The notes: generated by a model from the letters alone, not told the origin. Positions 46,655 through 56,354 are shown, counted from the stretch's first letter. The stretch is DNA of 64,000 bases from Natronincola peptidivorans (GCF_900111615.1 NZ_FOHU01000002.1:278075-342074), one strand, 5' to 3'. Program-made: numbers and translations.

Positions 46655-47488
46655 ATGATAAGAAGAACTACCATAATTTTGATATGTTTTCTTTTTAATT
46701 TTAGTTTTATCTCCTGCACACAACAAGAAGATCTTTTTGCAGAGGAAAACAAACTAGAAGAAGGTATCGAAGTCCAGCATACTAACAATTATACTTCTTG
46801 TGAAGCTGAAGCTGCAATGCAGTTAAATAATATAGAAGCTGAATTGATTTCAGCGATACCAAATAGACATATTTACCTATATGGAGGTCTCAACAAGGTA
46901 ATGCTGGACTATGAGGGTGAAAAATTTTACTACGATTGGAGTTGGAGTACACCAAGAAACATTCAACCAAGGATGTATTTAGAGGATTTTAGCAATGATG
47001 GCAATAATGAATTGGCAGTGATACTGCATGTCGGTTCTGGTACTGGGGTTTCAATTGATGAATTGCACATAATTGAAGTGTCTCAAGAAGAATATCTTTC
47101 AGAAGATCAAACCCACAAGGAGTATATGGTTAAAAATCCAGAATATTTTAAAGCGTATTGTTATAAGGATTACACAGATCAGCTTCAAAGAGAAGTGAAA
47201 ATGAATATAAAAGAAAAGCCTAATAGTACAGTAGCAACCATTGAGGTGAATGGAGAAAAACATACTATCAATATTCAGAAAGAAAATAAAAATACCCTTG
47301 AGAGAGAAATCGGCTTGGGACAAACCATAAGATTCGATTATGAAGAAGGAAGTTTACTGGCTGCCTTTGGTATAGCAATATTTTATCCACATCCAGACTA
47401 TATAGGTGAAATAGCAGCTGAAGTAAATTATGAAGCTGGAAGATTTCAGTTGAATCACATGAAGTTCGTTGAATATAGGGATGAATAG
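46655..47488 (+). CDS. hypothetical lipoprotein
   Basis: 277 residues. Signal peptide ending in a lipobox-like FISC (Cys21), then an acidic linker and a soluble domain with SWSTPRNIQPRMYLEDFSNDGNNELAVIL, a pattern of FG-GAP/VCBS-like calcium or surface domains in clostridial lipoproteins. Only a distant GAAGGGAG site lies upstream, so the start is uncertain. No function can be assigned; likely surface-anchored. Confidence 0.65.
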   Translation: MIRRTTIILICFLFNFSFISCTQQEDLFAEENKLEEGIEVQHTNNYTSCEAEAAMQLNNIEAELISAIPNRHIYLYGGLNKVMLDYEGEKFYYDWSWSTPRNIQPRMYLEDFSNDGNNELAVILHVGSGTGVSIDELHIIEVSQEEYLSEDQTHKEYMVKNPEYFKAYCYKDYTDQLQREVKMNIKEKPNSTVATIEVNGEKHTINIQKENKNTLEREIGLGQTIRFDYEEGSLLAAFGIAIFYPHPDYIGEIAAEVNYEAGRFQLNHMKFVEYRDE

Positions 47489-47607
47489 AACCCTTCATCA
47501 TTTAAACTTTTAGTCTCGGGAAAATTATTTTACTAAAACAATCTCATTTTATAGGCTGTATTCATAGATTATACTATTAGAAAATTTTTCTAGAGGTGAT
47601 ATCAGCT

Positions 47608-48492
47608 ATGAATAGATTTAAAGCAGCCTACTTAGCAATAGCAGTGAGTATATTTTTAGTGTTTTTCAAGATTTCTATTGGATTATTCACTAATTCTATA
47701 AGTATTATTTCTGACGGGATGCACTCTTTTATGGATGTGATTGCATCTACTATAACCTTAGCCGCCATGAAGCTTGCCAAAAAACCTGTAGATCAATGTC
47801 ACAACTATGGTCATGGTAAATATGAAGATTTAGCAGCGGTGATACAAAGTGTTTTGATATTGATTATATCCATCACCATCATTTATCAAGCTGCTTCTAG
47901 GATACTAAATCAAAACCTTATTACAGAAACACTTCCAGGGATGGGTGTGATGCTGGTTTCCATCACACTGCATTCTGTGACAGTACTTATCATGCTGAAA
48001 TACGCAAAGAAAGAAAACTCAATCGCCCTCAGAGCCAATGCTCTACACCTGCTAGCGGATGTTATCACTTCTGTTGGGGTAATTGTGGGATTAGTCATCA
48101 TCCACTTTACAGGCATAAGAATCATTGACCCCATAGTGGCAATTATTGTAGCGCTTATTATCATAAAGACTGGCTATGATATAGGAAAGGAATCTATTCA
48201 GCAGTTATTGGATAAAAGTCTTAGCCAAGGGGAAAAGAGAATTATAGAAGAAATACTAGAACAACATACGCCTCCTATTTTGGAGTACCATCATCTTAGG
48301 ACCCGACGGGTAGGAGAATCTAGACAAGTGGACCTTCACTTAGTTTTTCCAAATGATTATAGCTTGATGGAGGCCCATGATGTTTCAAGTAATATAGAAA
48401 AGGATATACATCAAAGGCTAACAAATGCAAGAACAACTATCCATTTAGAACCAGAGATTCATGATCATCCTTATAAATTATACAGATTATAG
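47608..48492 (+). CDS. cation diffusion facilitator family transporter
   Basis: About 294 residues. Six membrane segments and a C-terminal cytoplasmic metal-binding domain. The metal-site residues appear in the SDGMHSFMDV (helix 2) and HLLADVITSVGV (helix 5) segments, the standard CDF arrangement; HNYGHGKYED follows helix 2. It exports divalent metals such as zinc or manganese against protons. The ATG at 47608 is favoured by AGAGGTGAT. Confidence 0.92.
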   Translation: MNRFKAAYLAIAVSIFLVFFKISIGLFTNSISIISDGMHSFMDVIASTITLAAMKLAKKPVDQCHNYGHGKYEDLAAVIQSVLILIISITIIYQAASRILNQNLITETLPGMGVMLVSITLHSVTVLIMLKYAKKENSIALRANALHLLADVITSVGVIVGLVIIHFTGIRIIDPIVAIIVALIIIKTGYDIGKESIQQLLDKSLSQGEKRIIEEILEQHTPPILEYHHLRTRRVGESRQVDLHLVFPNDYSLMEAHDVSSNIEKDIHQRLTNARTTIHLEPEIHDHPYKLYRL

Positions 48493-48511
48493 GAGCTTTT
48501 AAGAGATTCTT

Positions 48512-48565
48512 AATAGAGGCTGCCTTTCATGATTGAAGGAATCGTTGGAAAGGCAGTCTTCTATT
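48512..48565. terminator. hairpin after CDF gene
   Basis: AATAGAGGCTGCCTTTC pairs with GAAAGGCAGTC and TCTATT. There is no real T tract, but its position 20 bp after the stop suggests termination or 3'-end protection. Confidence 0.65.
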
Positions 48566-48687
48566 GGGAAAAAAGCTATGAGCGTTATCAAGCTTTAAAA
48601 ATTTAAAGTTTAACTTCTTTACAAGAGTGGTATAGTTTAAAAGAGGTAGATATCAAGAAGAATATTTTCACTAGAAGGAGGACATGA

Positions 48688-49593
48688 ATGTTAAAAATCA
48701 ATAATCTATCAAAAACCTATATAAAGGCGAATAAAGAAGCTTTAAAGGATGTCAATATCCATATAAACAAGGGAGAGTTTACAGCGTTATTAGGACAAAA
48801 CGGAGCAGGGAAAACCACTTTAATCAATATATTGGCAGGAAATGTAAAGAAAACCCAAGGAGAGGTAGAAATAGGAGGCTATGACTTAGAAAGAAATGAA
48901 TTGGAGACTAAAAAAATCATCGGCATTGTCCCTCAGGAGATTTCCTATGAAACCGCCTTTACAGTAGAGGAGATTTTGAAAAAGCAATCGGGATATTTCG
49001 GTATTAAAAACAATAAAGAGTATATAGATGAGTTATTAGAGTCCTTAGCTTTACAGGATAAGAAAAAGGCATATGGCCGAGAGCTTTCAGGAGGAATGAA
49101 AAGGAGAATGTTAATCGCAAAGGCCCTTGTTCATAAACCTCAGATTCTTATTTTAGATGAACCTACAGCCGGTGTAGATATAGAGCTAAGACATACATTG
49201 TACCAATTTCTAAGAAAATTGCATAAGTCTGGTACCACCATCATATTGACCACGCATTATATAGAAGAGGCAGAGAAATTATGTGAAAGAGTCATCGTCA
49301 TAAATCATGGGGAAATTATTGCAGATCAGCCAAAGGACAAACTCTTGAAGGATTTCTCGAGGGAAATAAGGATAGAAATTGATTTTGATTGGGAAGTAAA
49401 TATAGATGCCTTTGATTTTTTAAAAGAATATCATCCGAAGGTGGAGGACAAAAAAAGAATCTCACTAAAAATCGATAAAAATGATTTGACAAAGATATTG
49501 GATATGATTACCCAAAAGAATATGAAATTTGTAGATTTAAATATAGAAAGACAAAAGCTGGAAGATATTTATCTACAGCTAATCAGACGTTAG
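48688..49593 (+). CDS. ABC transporter ATP-binding protein (export type)
   Basis: 301 residues. Complete ATPase: Walker A GQNGAGKTT, signature LSGGMKRR, Walker B ILILDEPTAGVD, switch His in TTHYIEEA. The C-terminal extension is typical of the DrrA/CcmA-like drug or lipid exporter group. It pairs with the membrane subunit gene 9 bp downstream. Substrate unknown; antibiotic or lipid export is a common role. Confidence 0.9.
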   Translation: MLKINNLSKTYIKANKEALKDVNIHINKGEFTALLGQNGAGKTTLINILAGNVKKTQGEVEIGGYDLERNELETKKIIGIVPQEISYETAFTVEEILKKQSGYFGIKNNKEYIDELLESLALQDKKKAYGRELSGGMKRRMLIAKALVHKPQILILDEPTAGVDIELRHTLYQFLRKLHKSGTTIILTTHYIEEAEKLCERVIVINHGEIIADQPKDKLLKDFSREIRIEIDFDWEVNIDAFDFLKEYHPKVEDKKRISLKIDKNDLTKILDMITQKNMKFVDLNIERQKLEDIYLQLIRR

Positions 49594-49602
49594 GAGGCAC
49601 TT

Positions 49603-50388
49603 ATGAATAAAAGCTTAATATTTTATAACAGGATCGGTTTTTTAACCTTACTCCATAGAGAGATTCACAGGTTTATGAAGGTCTACGTCCAGACGATTCT
49701 TGCTCCCTTGCTGTCTAGTGTCTTATATCTAGGGATATTTGGAGGAATGCTGCAAACAAGAGAAGTGGGAATTGAAGGAGTAAATTATCTATACTTCCTG
49801 GTGCCTGGGCTAGCTACTATGGCAGCTATACTTTCTGCCTTTCAAAATCCTGCATTTTCTATCATTGTACAAAAATTCCAAAATACCGTACAGGATCTCA
49901 ATAGCTATCCTATCTCTGATATAGAAAAGGCATTGGCATTTATTCTAGGGGGAACCTTTAGAGGGCTACTGGTAGGGTCATTGACTTATCTAGCCACAAC
50001 CTTCTTTGTTGGGCATGTGATACAGTATCCTTTGCTTTTCGTTCTTTCTTTAACGATTACCTCCTTCATTTTTGCATCTATAGGATTAATCACGGGGCTT
50101 TTATTAGACAGCTTTGAAAAAATGAATTTTGTGCTGGCATTGATTATTACACCCTTGACTTACGTCGGAGGTGTATTCTTTGAAATCACAAAGCTACCTG
50201 GAGTGCTGTCAAAGATTCGATATATCAATCCCATCTATCCCTTAGTCAATATTACCCGTTATACCTATCTAGGAGTGTATGAGGGGAATCTACAATTACA
50301 GCTTTTAGCAGCAACTATCTTCATTATAGGATTTTTCCTAGCTGCTGTATATATATTTAAAAAAGGATATGGTATTAAAATAGATTAA
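49603..50388 (+). CDS. ABC-2 type transporter permease
   Basis: 261 residues with six predicted membrane segments, ABC-2 fold (YFLVPGLATMAAILSAFQNPAFSI and the FFEITKLPG...INPIYPLVNITRY segment typical of DrrB-like permeases). It forms the membrane part of the exporter with the ATPase just upstream. RBS AGGAGG. A terminator follows. Confidence 0.88.
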   Translation: MNKSLIFYNRIGFLTLLHREIHRFMKVYVQTILAPLLSSVLYLGIFGGMLQTREVGIEGVNYLYFLVPGLATMAAILSAFQNPAFSIIVQKFQNTVQDLNSYPISDIEKALAFILGGTFRGLLVGSLTYLATTFFVGHVIQYPLLFVLSLTITSFIFASIGLITGLLLDSFEKMNFVLALIITPLTYVGGVFFEITKLPGVLSKIRYINPIYPLVNITRYTYLGVYEGNLQLQLLAATIFIIGFFLAAVYIFKKGYGIKID

Positions 50389-50419
50389 TGCGTATGGTAA
50401 ATATATAAATATTTTAAAG

Positions 50420-50466
50420 ACTGCCTTAAATGGTTGAGACAATCACCACGAAGGCAGTTTTTCTAT
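50420..50466 (+). terminator. intrinsic terminator after ABC exporter
   Basis: ACTGCCTT pairs with AAGGCAGT around 23 bases, followed by TTTTCTATTT. Confidence 0.82.
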
Positions 50467-50646
50467 TTGCTATTAATAGAAATAATCTAATGAAGGCCTT
50501 TATTTATTGTTAATCGCCAGTGTTAACTGACAAACAGCAAAAAATTTTTATCATAAAATGCAATAAAATAAAGGAATTTATAATTATTTCAAGAAAATAT
50601 ATCCATTTAAGGTGTGGAGGAATTACAAAAGATAGGAGATAATAAC

Positions 50647-51468
50647 ATGAAGTTCATAAGAATGTTTATGACAGCTTTATTCGTTGTGATTCTGTTAGGT
50701 GTATTTATGAGCACTACTATAAATACAAGTTTTTGGCAGCAGGAATCTGTCGTTTCAACAATATATGAAAAGCCAACAGTGGAGAATAAAGAAAAACAAT
50801 ATGAAGACAAATTAATAGATGAAGATAATAGCGAGAATAGTGGCATAGATCATATTGACAATGACCTAAATGAAGAAATAAATAGTACTGAATTTATTCC
50901 CATCTTTACCTATGAGGATTTACCAAGAGAAATAATTAATAAAATCCATGATGCATCCTGGAAAGAAGAGGCACCTATAGGACTAGAGGATTTGTCCTAT
51001 CTTACTGTTACATATTGGGATTTTTATGAGGAACAACAGCATGGAGAACTGATCGTACACAGAAGAGTTGCAGAAGAGGTAGTGGAGATATTTGAAGAAT
51101 TGTATGAGGTCAGGTTTCCTATTGCAAAAATGAGGCTGGTTGATGAATATGATGCTGATGATGAGCTCTCTATGGAGGATAACAATACCTATGCTTTTTG
51201 TTATAGAGTAATTGCTGGCACTCAACGAATATCAAAGCACGGCTATGGATTAGCTATCGATATCAATCCTATACAGAACCCGTATGTTAGAGGAGAGACA
51301 ATAATACCATCAGCAGGTAGAGAGTACATAGATAGAATAAATATAAGAAAAGGCATGATTACTAAAGGCGATCTATGCTATCATGCCTTCACCAGCAGAG
51401 GATGGACATGGGGCGGTGACTGGAAAACACCTAAAGATTACCATCATTTTGAAAAAGTGATTGATTGA
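50647..51468 (+). CDS. M15-type peptidase (D-Ala-D-Ala carboxypeptidase-like)
   Basis: About 273 residues. An N-terminal membrane anchor (about 3-25), an acidic linker (about 35-85), then an M15 domain: SKHGYGLAIDINP holds the first His and Asp zinc ligands and KDYHHFEKV the last. Expected to cleave peptidoglycan peptides outside the membrane. The ATG at 50647 follows AGGAGA. Monocistronic. Exact peptidase specificity (VanY-like versus endolysin-like) not determined. Confidence 0.82.
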   Translation: MKFIRMFMTALFVVILLGVFMSTTINTSFWQQESVVSTIYEKPTVENKEKQYEDKLIDEDNSENSGIDHIDNDLNEEINSTEFIPIFTYEDLPREIINKIHDASWKEEAPIGLEDLSYLTVTYWDFYEEQQHGELIVHRRVAEEVVEIFEELYEVRFPIAKMRLVDEYDADDELSMEDNNTYAFCYRVIAGTQRISKHGYGLAIDINPIQNPYVRGETIIPSAGREYIDRINIRKGMITKGDLCYHAFTSRGWTWGGDWKTPKDYHHFEKVID

Positions 51469-51536
51469 AACTAGTAAGGATAAGTGGTATTTTTTAGAAT
51501 AAATAATAAAAATTTCAAAATACCTATTGACAATAA

Positions 51537-51565
51537 TATTCAAACATATTAAAATATTCTTTAAA
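51537..51565 (+). promoter_or_regulatory. sigma-A promoter of ilv operon 1
   Basis: TTGACA, 17-base spacer, TAAAAT. It lies about 20 bases before the T-box leader. The second ilv operon has the same arrangement, so the duplication includes the promoter. Confidence 0.9.
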
Positions 51566-51589
51566 TAAATTAATTATAAGTTAAAGGCA

Positions 51590-51848
51590 TTGACGAGGAG
51601 GAGTACATATATTCCGAAGTATAGAGAGGAAATGATGGTGGAAATTTTCCCTGAAGAATATGTAGAAGCTAGCCTCTGAGCCGTGGACCGAAATTGTAAA
51701 AGAGTAGACTTCAACGGAGTCCCACCGTTATAGGGGAAGTAGTATCGGAGAAATCCCGTACTATATTGAGCTGTGTACTTGTTGTACAAAATTAGGTGGT
51801 ACCGCGAAGATAAACCTTCGTCCTTTTGATAGGATGAAGGTTTTTGTA
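51590..51848 (+). ncRNA. T-box leader of ilvBN copy 1
   Basis: Stem I with the AGTA/GAA S-turn, distal AGAGAGG and GATGGTGGAAA bulge; T-box sequence AGGTGGTACCGCGA (51793-51806); terminator AACCTTCGTCC...GGATGAAGGTTTTT. The specifier side reads GAA-G-CTA-G (51665-51672). If offset by one base from GAA the codon is CTA (Leu); directly adjacent it would be GCT (Ala). The ilv context favours leucine, but the register is not proven. Confidence 0.93.
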
Positions 51849-51884
51849 GTTTTTGCAAAGAGAAAATTGATAGGGGAGGAAATA

Positions 51885-53591
51885 ATGATGAAATGTAGTG
51901 GAGCGGAGATTATTATTAGTTTACTAGAAGAGCATGGGATAGATACCATTGCTGGGATACCAGGGGGAGCAAATCTCCCAATGTACAATGCCCTAGCTAA
52001 AAGTGATAAAATACAGCATGTCCTTGCAAGACACGAGCAGGGTGCGGGATTTATCGCTCAGGGGATAGCCAGAACAACTGGAAAAGCAGCAGTTTGTTTT
52101 GCTACCTCAGGACCAGGTGTAATGAACTTACTGACAGCCATTGCTGATGCTAAACTAGATTCTGTTCCTATTGTGGCTATTACAGGTCAAATACCTTCTT
52201 CTTTGGTGGGAACCGATGCTTTTCAAGAAGTAGATACCTGTGGTTTAGCAATACCTATAACCAAACATAATTTTTTTGTGCGATCAGCAAAGGAATTGTT
52301 TCATATAATACCAGAAGCCTTTAGAGTAGCAGAGGGTGGAAGACCTGGGCCCGTTATTATAGACATTCCTAAGGATGTTCAACTAGAGGAGATAGAAATT
52401 ACAAATTGGCCCGTAGAGGATAATGAAAGTCTTATAGATATGGGCATCGGAGTTAATCATGATAATATAGCTAGCTTAGAAGATATAGAGCAGATAACTG
52501 AAATGATTCATAAATCAAAAAAACCTTTGCTTTATATTGGTGGAGGAATATTACAGTCAAATTCTCATGAATTGCTTTATGATTTTGCCAAGAAAAACAG
52601 TATACCTGTTGCCTCTACTTTAATGGGGCTGGGTTGCTTTCCTTCAAATGATCCTCTATATCTAGGTATGCTGGGGATGCATGGAGCACCCTATACCAAT
52701 CTTATATTAAATGAAACGGATCTATTGATTGCCTTTGGTGTACGTTTTGATGACAGAGCAACAGGCAAAATTGCTGAGTTTTGTCCAGAAGCTTCTATCA
52801 TACATGTAGATATTGATCCTGCGGAGCTGGATAAAAACAAATCCACAAAGATTTCTGTAGCAGCAGATATTCGCATGGTATTGGATGAACTCATCCTATC
52901 CGTTGAAGAAAACCATCGTCAGGAATGGATGCAAGAAATCACTGAAATTAAAGAAGCCAATCCATTTCCTATTGGCAATAAAAAAGATTTTTATCATCCA
53001 TTAAACCTTATAAGAAAAATAGGCAGCATCGTAGATCCTGATACCATAATAACAACTGATGTAGGACAGCATCAAATGTGGGTTGCTCAAGCATATCCCT
53101 TTCAAAAACCCCGTACCCTGTTGACCTCCGGGGGATTGGGAACCATGGGCTTTGGATTACCTACTGCCATAGGAGCTGCCTTGGCAAATCCTGATAAAAA
53201 GATCATCTGTATAAGTGGAGATGGTTCTATACTGATGAATATTCAAGAGCTGGCAACTCTGGCTGATTTAAACCTAAATATAACTGTAATTATACTTAAT
53301 AATGGATGGCTGGGAATGGTGAGACAGCTGCAGGAGCTATTTTTTCAAGAGAATTATTATGCTACTCAATTCACCACCAACCCTGATTTTGCTTCCATGG
53401 CTCAGTGCTTTGGTATCAAAGGCTATGATTTCAAAGACCAAGAAGACCCAAATCATGCGTTGGAAAAAATATTGTCTGGGTCTCATCCATGTGTTATCAA
53501 TATGCCGATTGATTTTAGAGAAAATGTCATGCCTACAGTACCACCAGGTGCAGGCAATCATCAAATGATAGGAGGAGAAAAACGTGTGTAA
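51885..53591 (+). CDS. ilvB: acetolactate synthase large subunit, copy 1
   Basis: About 568 residues. ThDP- and FAD-dependent acetohydroxyacid synthase, first common step of branched-chain amino acid synthesis. N-terminal pyrimidine-binding domain with the activating Glu in LARHEQGAGF, central FAD-binding domain, and C-terminal diphosphate-binding motif GDGSILMNIQELATLADLNLN. ATG at 51885 or 51888 is set by GGGGAGG. Overlaps ilvN by 8 bp. A paralogue with very similar sequence follows 2.4 kb downstream. Confidence 0.94.
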   Translation: MMKCSGAEIIISLLEEHGIDTIAGIPGGANLPMYNALAKSDKIQHVLARHEQGAGFIAQGIARTTGKAAVCFATSGPGVMNLLTAIADAKLDSVPIVAITGQIPSSLVGTDAFQEVDTCGLAIPITKHNFFVRSAKELFHIIPEAFRVAEGGRPGPVIIDIPKDVQLEEIEITNWPVEDNESLIDMGIGVNHDNIASLEDIEQITEMIHKSKKPLLYIGGGILQSNSHELLYDFAKKNSIPVASTLMGLGCFPSNDPLYLGMLGMHGAPYTNLILNETDLLIAFGVRFDDRATGKIAEFCPEASIIHVDIDPAELDKNKSTKISVAADIRMVLDELILSVEENHRQEWMQEITEIKEANPFPIGNKKDFYHPLNLIRKIGSIVDPDTIITTDVGQHQMWVAQAYPFQKPRTLLTSGGLGTMGFGLPTAIGAALANPDKKIICISGDGSILMNIQELATLADLNLNITVIILNNGWLGMVRQLQELFFQENYYATQFTTNPDFASMAQCFGIKGYDFKDQEDPNHALEKILSGSHPCVINMPIDFRENVMPTVPPGAGNHQMIGGEKRV

Positions 53592-53907
53592 AAAAACCGA
53601 TGTTATTATTCAATTGACAGTAAACAATCATCCAGGAGTGATGTCCAACATTACAGGACTATTTACAAGAAGAGCTTTTAACCTTGAAGGGATTTTATGT
53701 GGTAGATTACAGAATACAAAGACCAGTAGAATGTATCTATTGCTAAACAACGATGACCGCGTGGAACAGATTATTAAGCAATTGAAAAAGCTTTATGATG
53801 TGTTAGAGGTTTCTATATGTGAGGACTGTGATTACAATTCATTTGACAATATTCATGAGTTAGTACAAGGGAAAAAGCAGACTAAAGCAATCGATCCATA
53901 TAACTGA
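53584..53907 (+). CDS. ilvN: acetolactate synthase small (regulatory) subunit, copy 1
   Basis: 107 residues. A single ACT domain (LTVNNHPGVMSNITGLFTRR and NLEGILCGRL) as in short regulatory subunits; it mediates valine-type feedback on the large subunit. GTG start within the end of ilvB, with AGGAGG upstream. It is about 10 residues longer at the C terminus than copy 2. Confidence 0.93.
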   Translation: MCKKTDVIIQLTVNNHPGVMSNITGLFTRRAFNLEGILCGRLQNTKTSRMYLLLNNDDRVEQIIKQLKKLYDVLEVSICEDCDYNSFDNIHELVQGKKQTKAIDPYN

Positions 53908-53962
53908 AGTAACAGCTAAATCATTGCATTTATTTCCATATGTAATAAATATAAAAAAACTA

Positions 53963-53991
53963 TTGACAAAAGCATTCGAAACTATTAGAAT
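53963..53991 (+). promoter_or_regulatory. sigma-A promoter of ilv operon 2
   Basis: TTGACA, 17-base spacer, TAGAAT, preceding the second T-box leader. Independent of operon 1, so the copies can be expressed separately. Confidence 0.9.
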
Positions 53992-54014
53992 ATTCTTTAA
54001 ATAAATTTATTATA

Positions 54015-54285
54015 TGTTAAAGGCTTTGATGAAGAGGAGTACATATATTCCGAAGTATAGAGAGGAAATGATGGTGGAAATTTTCCCTGAAGGATATATG
54101 GAAGGTAGCTTCTGAGCTGTGGACCGAAATTGTTTTAAAGTAGACTTCAACGGAGTCCCACCGTTATAGGGGAAGTAGTATCGGAGAAATCCCGTACTAT
54201 ATTGAGCTGTGTACTTTTTTGTACAAAATTAGGTGGTACCGCGGAGAATAACCTTCGTCCTTTTAATAGGATGAAGGTTTTTTAG
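54015..54285 (+). ncRNA. T-box leader of ilvBN copy 2
   Basis: Nearly identical to the first leader over Stem I distal parts, the central ACTTCAACGGAGTCCCACCG region and the T-box AGGTGGTACCGCGG (54231-54244). The specifier side differs: GAA-G-GTA-G (54101-54108), giving GTA (Val) with the one-base offset, or GGT (Gly) if adjacent. Terminator AACCTTCGTCC...GGATGAAGGTTTTTT. Compensating changes elsewhere in Stem I (GAGG/CCTC versus GAAG/CTTC) show the stem is maintained. Confidence 0.93.
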
Positions 54286-54324
54286 TTTTTGTAAAAGTCA
54301 AGATAATAAAAGGAGGAAATGATA

Positions 54325-56031
54325 ATGAAATGTAGTGGAGGAGAAATAATTATTCGTTTATTAGAGGAGCAGGGGATAGACAAAATTGCTGGAATCCCAG
54401 GAGGAGCCAATCTTCCTATGTACCATGCTCTAGCCAAAAGTGATAAAATACAGCATATCCTTGCAAGACATGAGCAGGGTGCGGGATTTATCGCTCAAGG
54501 TATAGCCAGAACAACTGGAAAAGCAGCAGTTTGTTTTGCTACCTCAGGACCAGGGGTAATGAATTTATTGACAGCCATTGCTGATGCAAAGCTAGACTCT
54601 ATTCCTTTGGTGGCAATTACAGGGCAGATTCCTTCTTCTCTTGTAGGCACTGATGCCTTTCAGGAGGTGGATACTTGTGGTTTAGCAATACCTATAACCA
54701 AGCACAACTTTTTTGTATCCTCAGCAAAGGAGTTATTTCACATCTTGCCAGAAGCCTTTAGAGTGGCAGAGGAAGGAAGACCTGGCCCAGTCATTATTGA
54801 CATTCCAAAAGATGTTCAATTGGAGGAAATAGAGATTGACATTTGGCCTGCAAAGGACAGGAACAATGAAAGAAGTATAGATATTTACATGAATAATGAT
54901 AAGGCAATAGCAAGCCTAGAGGATATAGATCAGTTGGCAGAAATGATTAATGGATCTAAAAAACCTTTACTCTATATTGGGGGAGGAATCCTACAATCCA
55001 ATTCCCATAAGCTGTTGTATGATTTTGCTAAGAAAAACAGTATACCTGTAGCCTCCACCTTAATGGGACTGGGATGCTTTCCCTCCAACGATCCTCTATA
55101 CTTGGGAATGCTGGGGATGCATGGAGCGCCTTATACCAACCTTATATTAAACGAAACAGATCTATTGATTGCCTTTGGGGTACGTTTTGACGATAGAGCA
55201 ACAGGTAAGATTGCTGAATTTTGTCCAAAAGCTTCGATTATACATGTAGATATTGACCCTGCGGAGCTAGACAAAAATAAATCCACCAATTTTTCATTGG
55301 CAGCAGATATAAGGTTGGTATTGGATGAATTAATTTTATCCATTGAAGAAAATCAAAGAGAAGGATGGATTAAAGAAATTACAGCAATAAAAGAAGACTA
55401 TCCATTTCCTATGAAGAAAAAAGAGGATGCTTATCATCCTTTAAACCTCATAAAAAGTATTGGCAGTATGGTAGAGGATGACACCATCATCACAACAGAT
55501 GTTGGACAGCATCAAATGTGGGTAGCACAGGCATACCCCTTCCAAAAACCTAGGACACTGCTAACCTCTGGCGGTTTAGGCACAATGGGCTTTGGATTAC
55601 CCACTGCTATAGGAGCAGCCTTAGCAAATCCTGATAAAAAAGTAATCTGTGTCAGCGGAGATGGATCTATCCTAATGAATCTTCAGGAATTAGCCACCTT
55701 AGCTGACTTAAACCTAAATATTACCATCATTATACTAAACAATGGGGTGCTAGGTATGGTAAGACAGCTGCAGGAGCTATTCTTCCAAGAAACTTATATA
55801 TCCACAAAATTTGTTACCAATCCAGATTTTGCTTCAATAGCAAAAAATTTTGGCATAAAAGGTTACGATTTTAAAAATAATCAGGAACCAGAGGGTACTT
55901 TACAAAAGATACTATCACTATCCGAGCCCTGTGTCATCAATATACCGATAGATTCTAGCGAAAATGTTATGCCTACAGTACCACCGGGTGCAGCAAATCA
56001 TCAAATGATAGGAGGGAAAAAATATGCCTAG
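54325..56031 (+). CDS. ilvB: acetolactate synthase large subunit, copy 2
   Basis: About 568 residues. All ThDP and FAD landmarks as in copy 1 (LARHEQGAGF, GDGSILMNLQELATLADLNLN). It differs mainly around the 185-220 linker and C-terminal third. The ATG at 54325 is chosen because AGGAGG lies 8 bases upstream; the ATG at 54319 is too close. Tandem paralogue in its own T-box operon, overlapping its ilvN by 8 bp. Confidence 0.94.
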   Translation: MKCSGGEIIIRLLEEQGIDKIAGIPGGANLPMYHALAKSDKIQHILARHEQGAGFIAQGIARTTGKAAVCFATSGPGVMNLLTAIADAKLDSIPLVAITGQIPSSLVGTDAFQEVDTCGLAIPITKHNFFVSSAKELFHILPEAFRVAEEGRPGPVIIDIPKDVQLEEIEIDIWPAKDRNNERSIDIYMNNDKAIASLEDIDQLAEMINGSKKPLLYIGGGILQSNSHKLLYDFAKKNSIPVASTLMGLGCFPSNDPLYLGMLGMHGAPYTNLILNETDLLIAFGVRFDDRATGKIAEFCPKASIIHVDIDPAELDKNKSTNFSLAADIRLVLDELILSIEENQREGWIKEITAIKEDYPFPMKKKEDAYHPLNLIKSIGSMVEDDTIITTDVGQHQMWVAQAYPFQKPRTLLTSGGLGTMGFGLPTAIGAALANPDKKVICVSGDGSILMNLQELATLADLNLNITIIILNNGVLGMVRQLQELFFQETYISTKFVTNPDFASIAKNFGIKGYDFKNNQEPEGTLQKILSLSEPCVINIPIDSSENVMPTVPPGAANHQMIGGKKYA

Positions 56032-56317
56032 AACAACCGATGTTATCATTCAATTGACAGTAAACAATCATCCAGGAGTAATGTCCAACATTACAGGACT
56101 ATTTACAAGAAGGGCATTTAACCTTGAAGGCATTCTGTGTGGAAGATTGGAAGATACAAAAACCAGTAAAATGTATCTACTGGTAAATAACGATAACAGA
56201 ATCAACCAGATTATCAAGCAATTAGAAAAACTATATGATGTACTAGAGGTTTCCATATGTACAAACTGCGATTATGAAGTTTTTGACAATATCCATCAGT
56301 TAATACAAGGAAAATAG
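56024..56317 (+). CDS. ilvN: acetolactate synthase small (regulatory) subunit, copy 2
   Basis: 97 residues, single ACT domain almost identical to copy 1 over the first 45 residues. ATG start overlapping ilvB2. A GCCACGT repeat lies directly after the stop. Confidence 0.93.
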   Translation: MPRTTDVIIQLTVNNHPGVMSNITGLFTRRAFNLEGILCGRLEDTKTSKMYLLVNNDNRINQIIKQLEKLYDVLEVSICTNCDYEVFDNIHQLIQGK

Positions 56318-56319
56318 CT

Positions 56320-56354
56320 GCCACGTGCCACGTGCCACGGGGACGTTTCATTTG
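56320..56354. repeat. REP-like repeat, copy 2, with tandem GCCACGT units
   Basis: Two GCCACGT units run into GCCACGGGGACGTTTCAT, the string also at 45025. Inserted 3 bp after ilvN2. The following 250 bp to the next gene hold no gene or clear structure. Confidence 0.7.
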
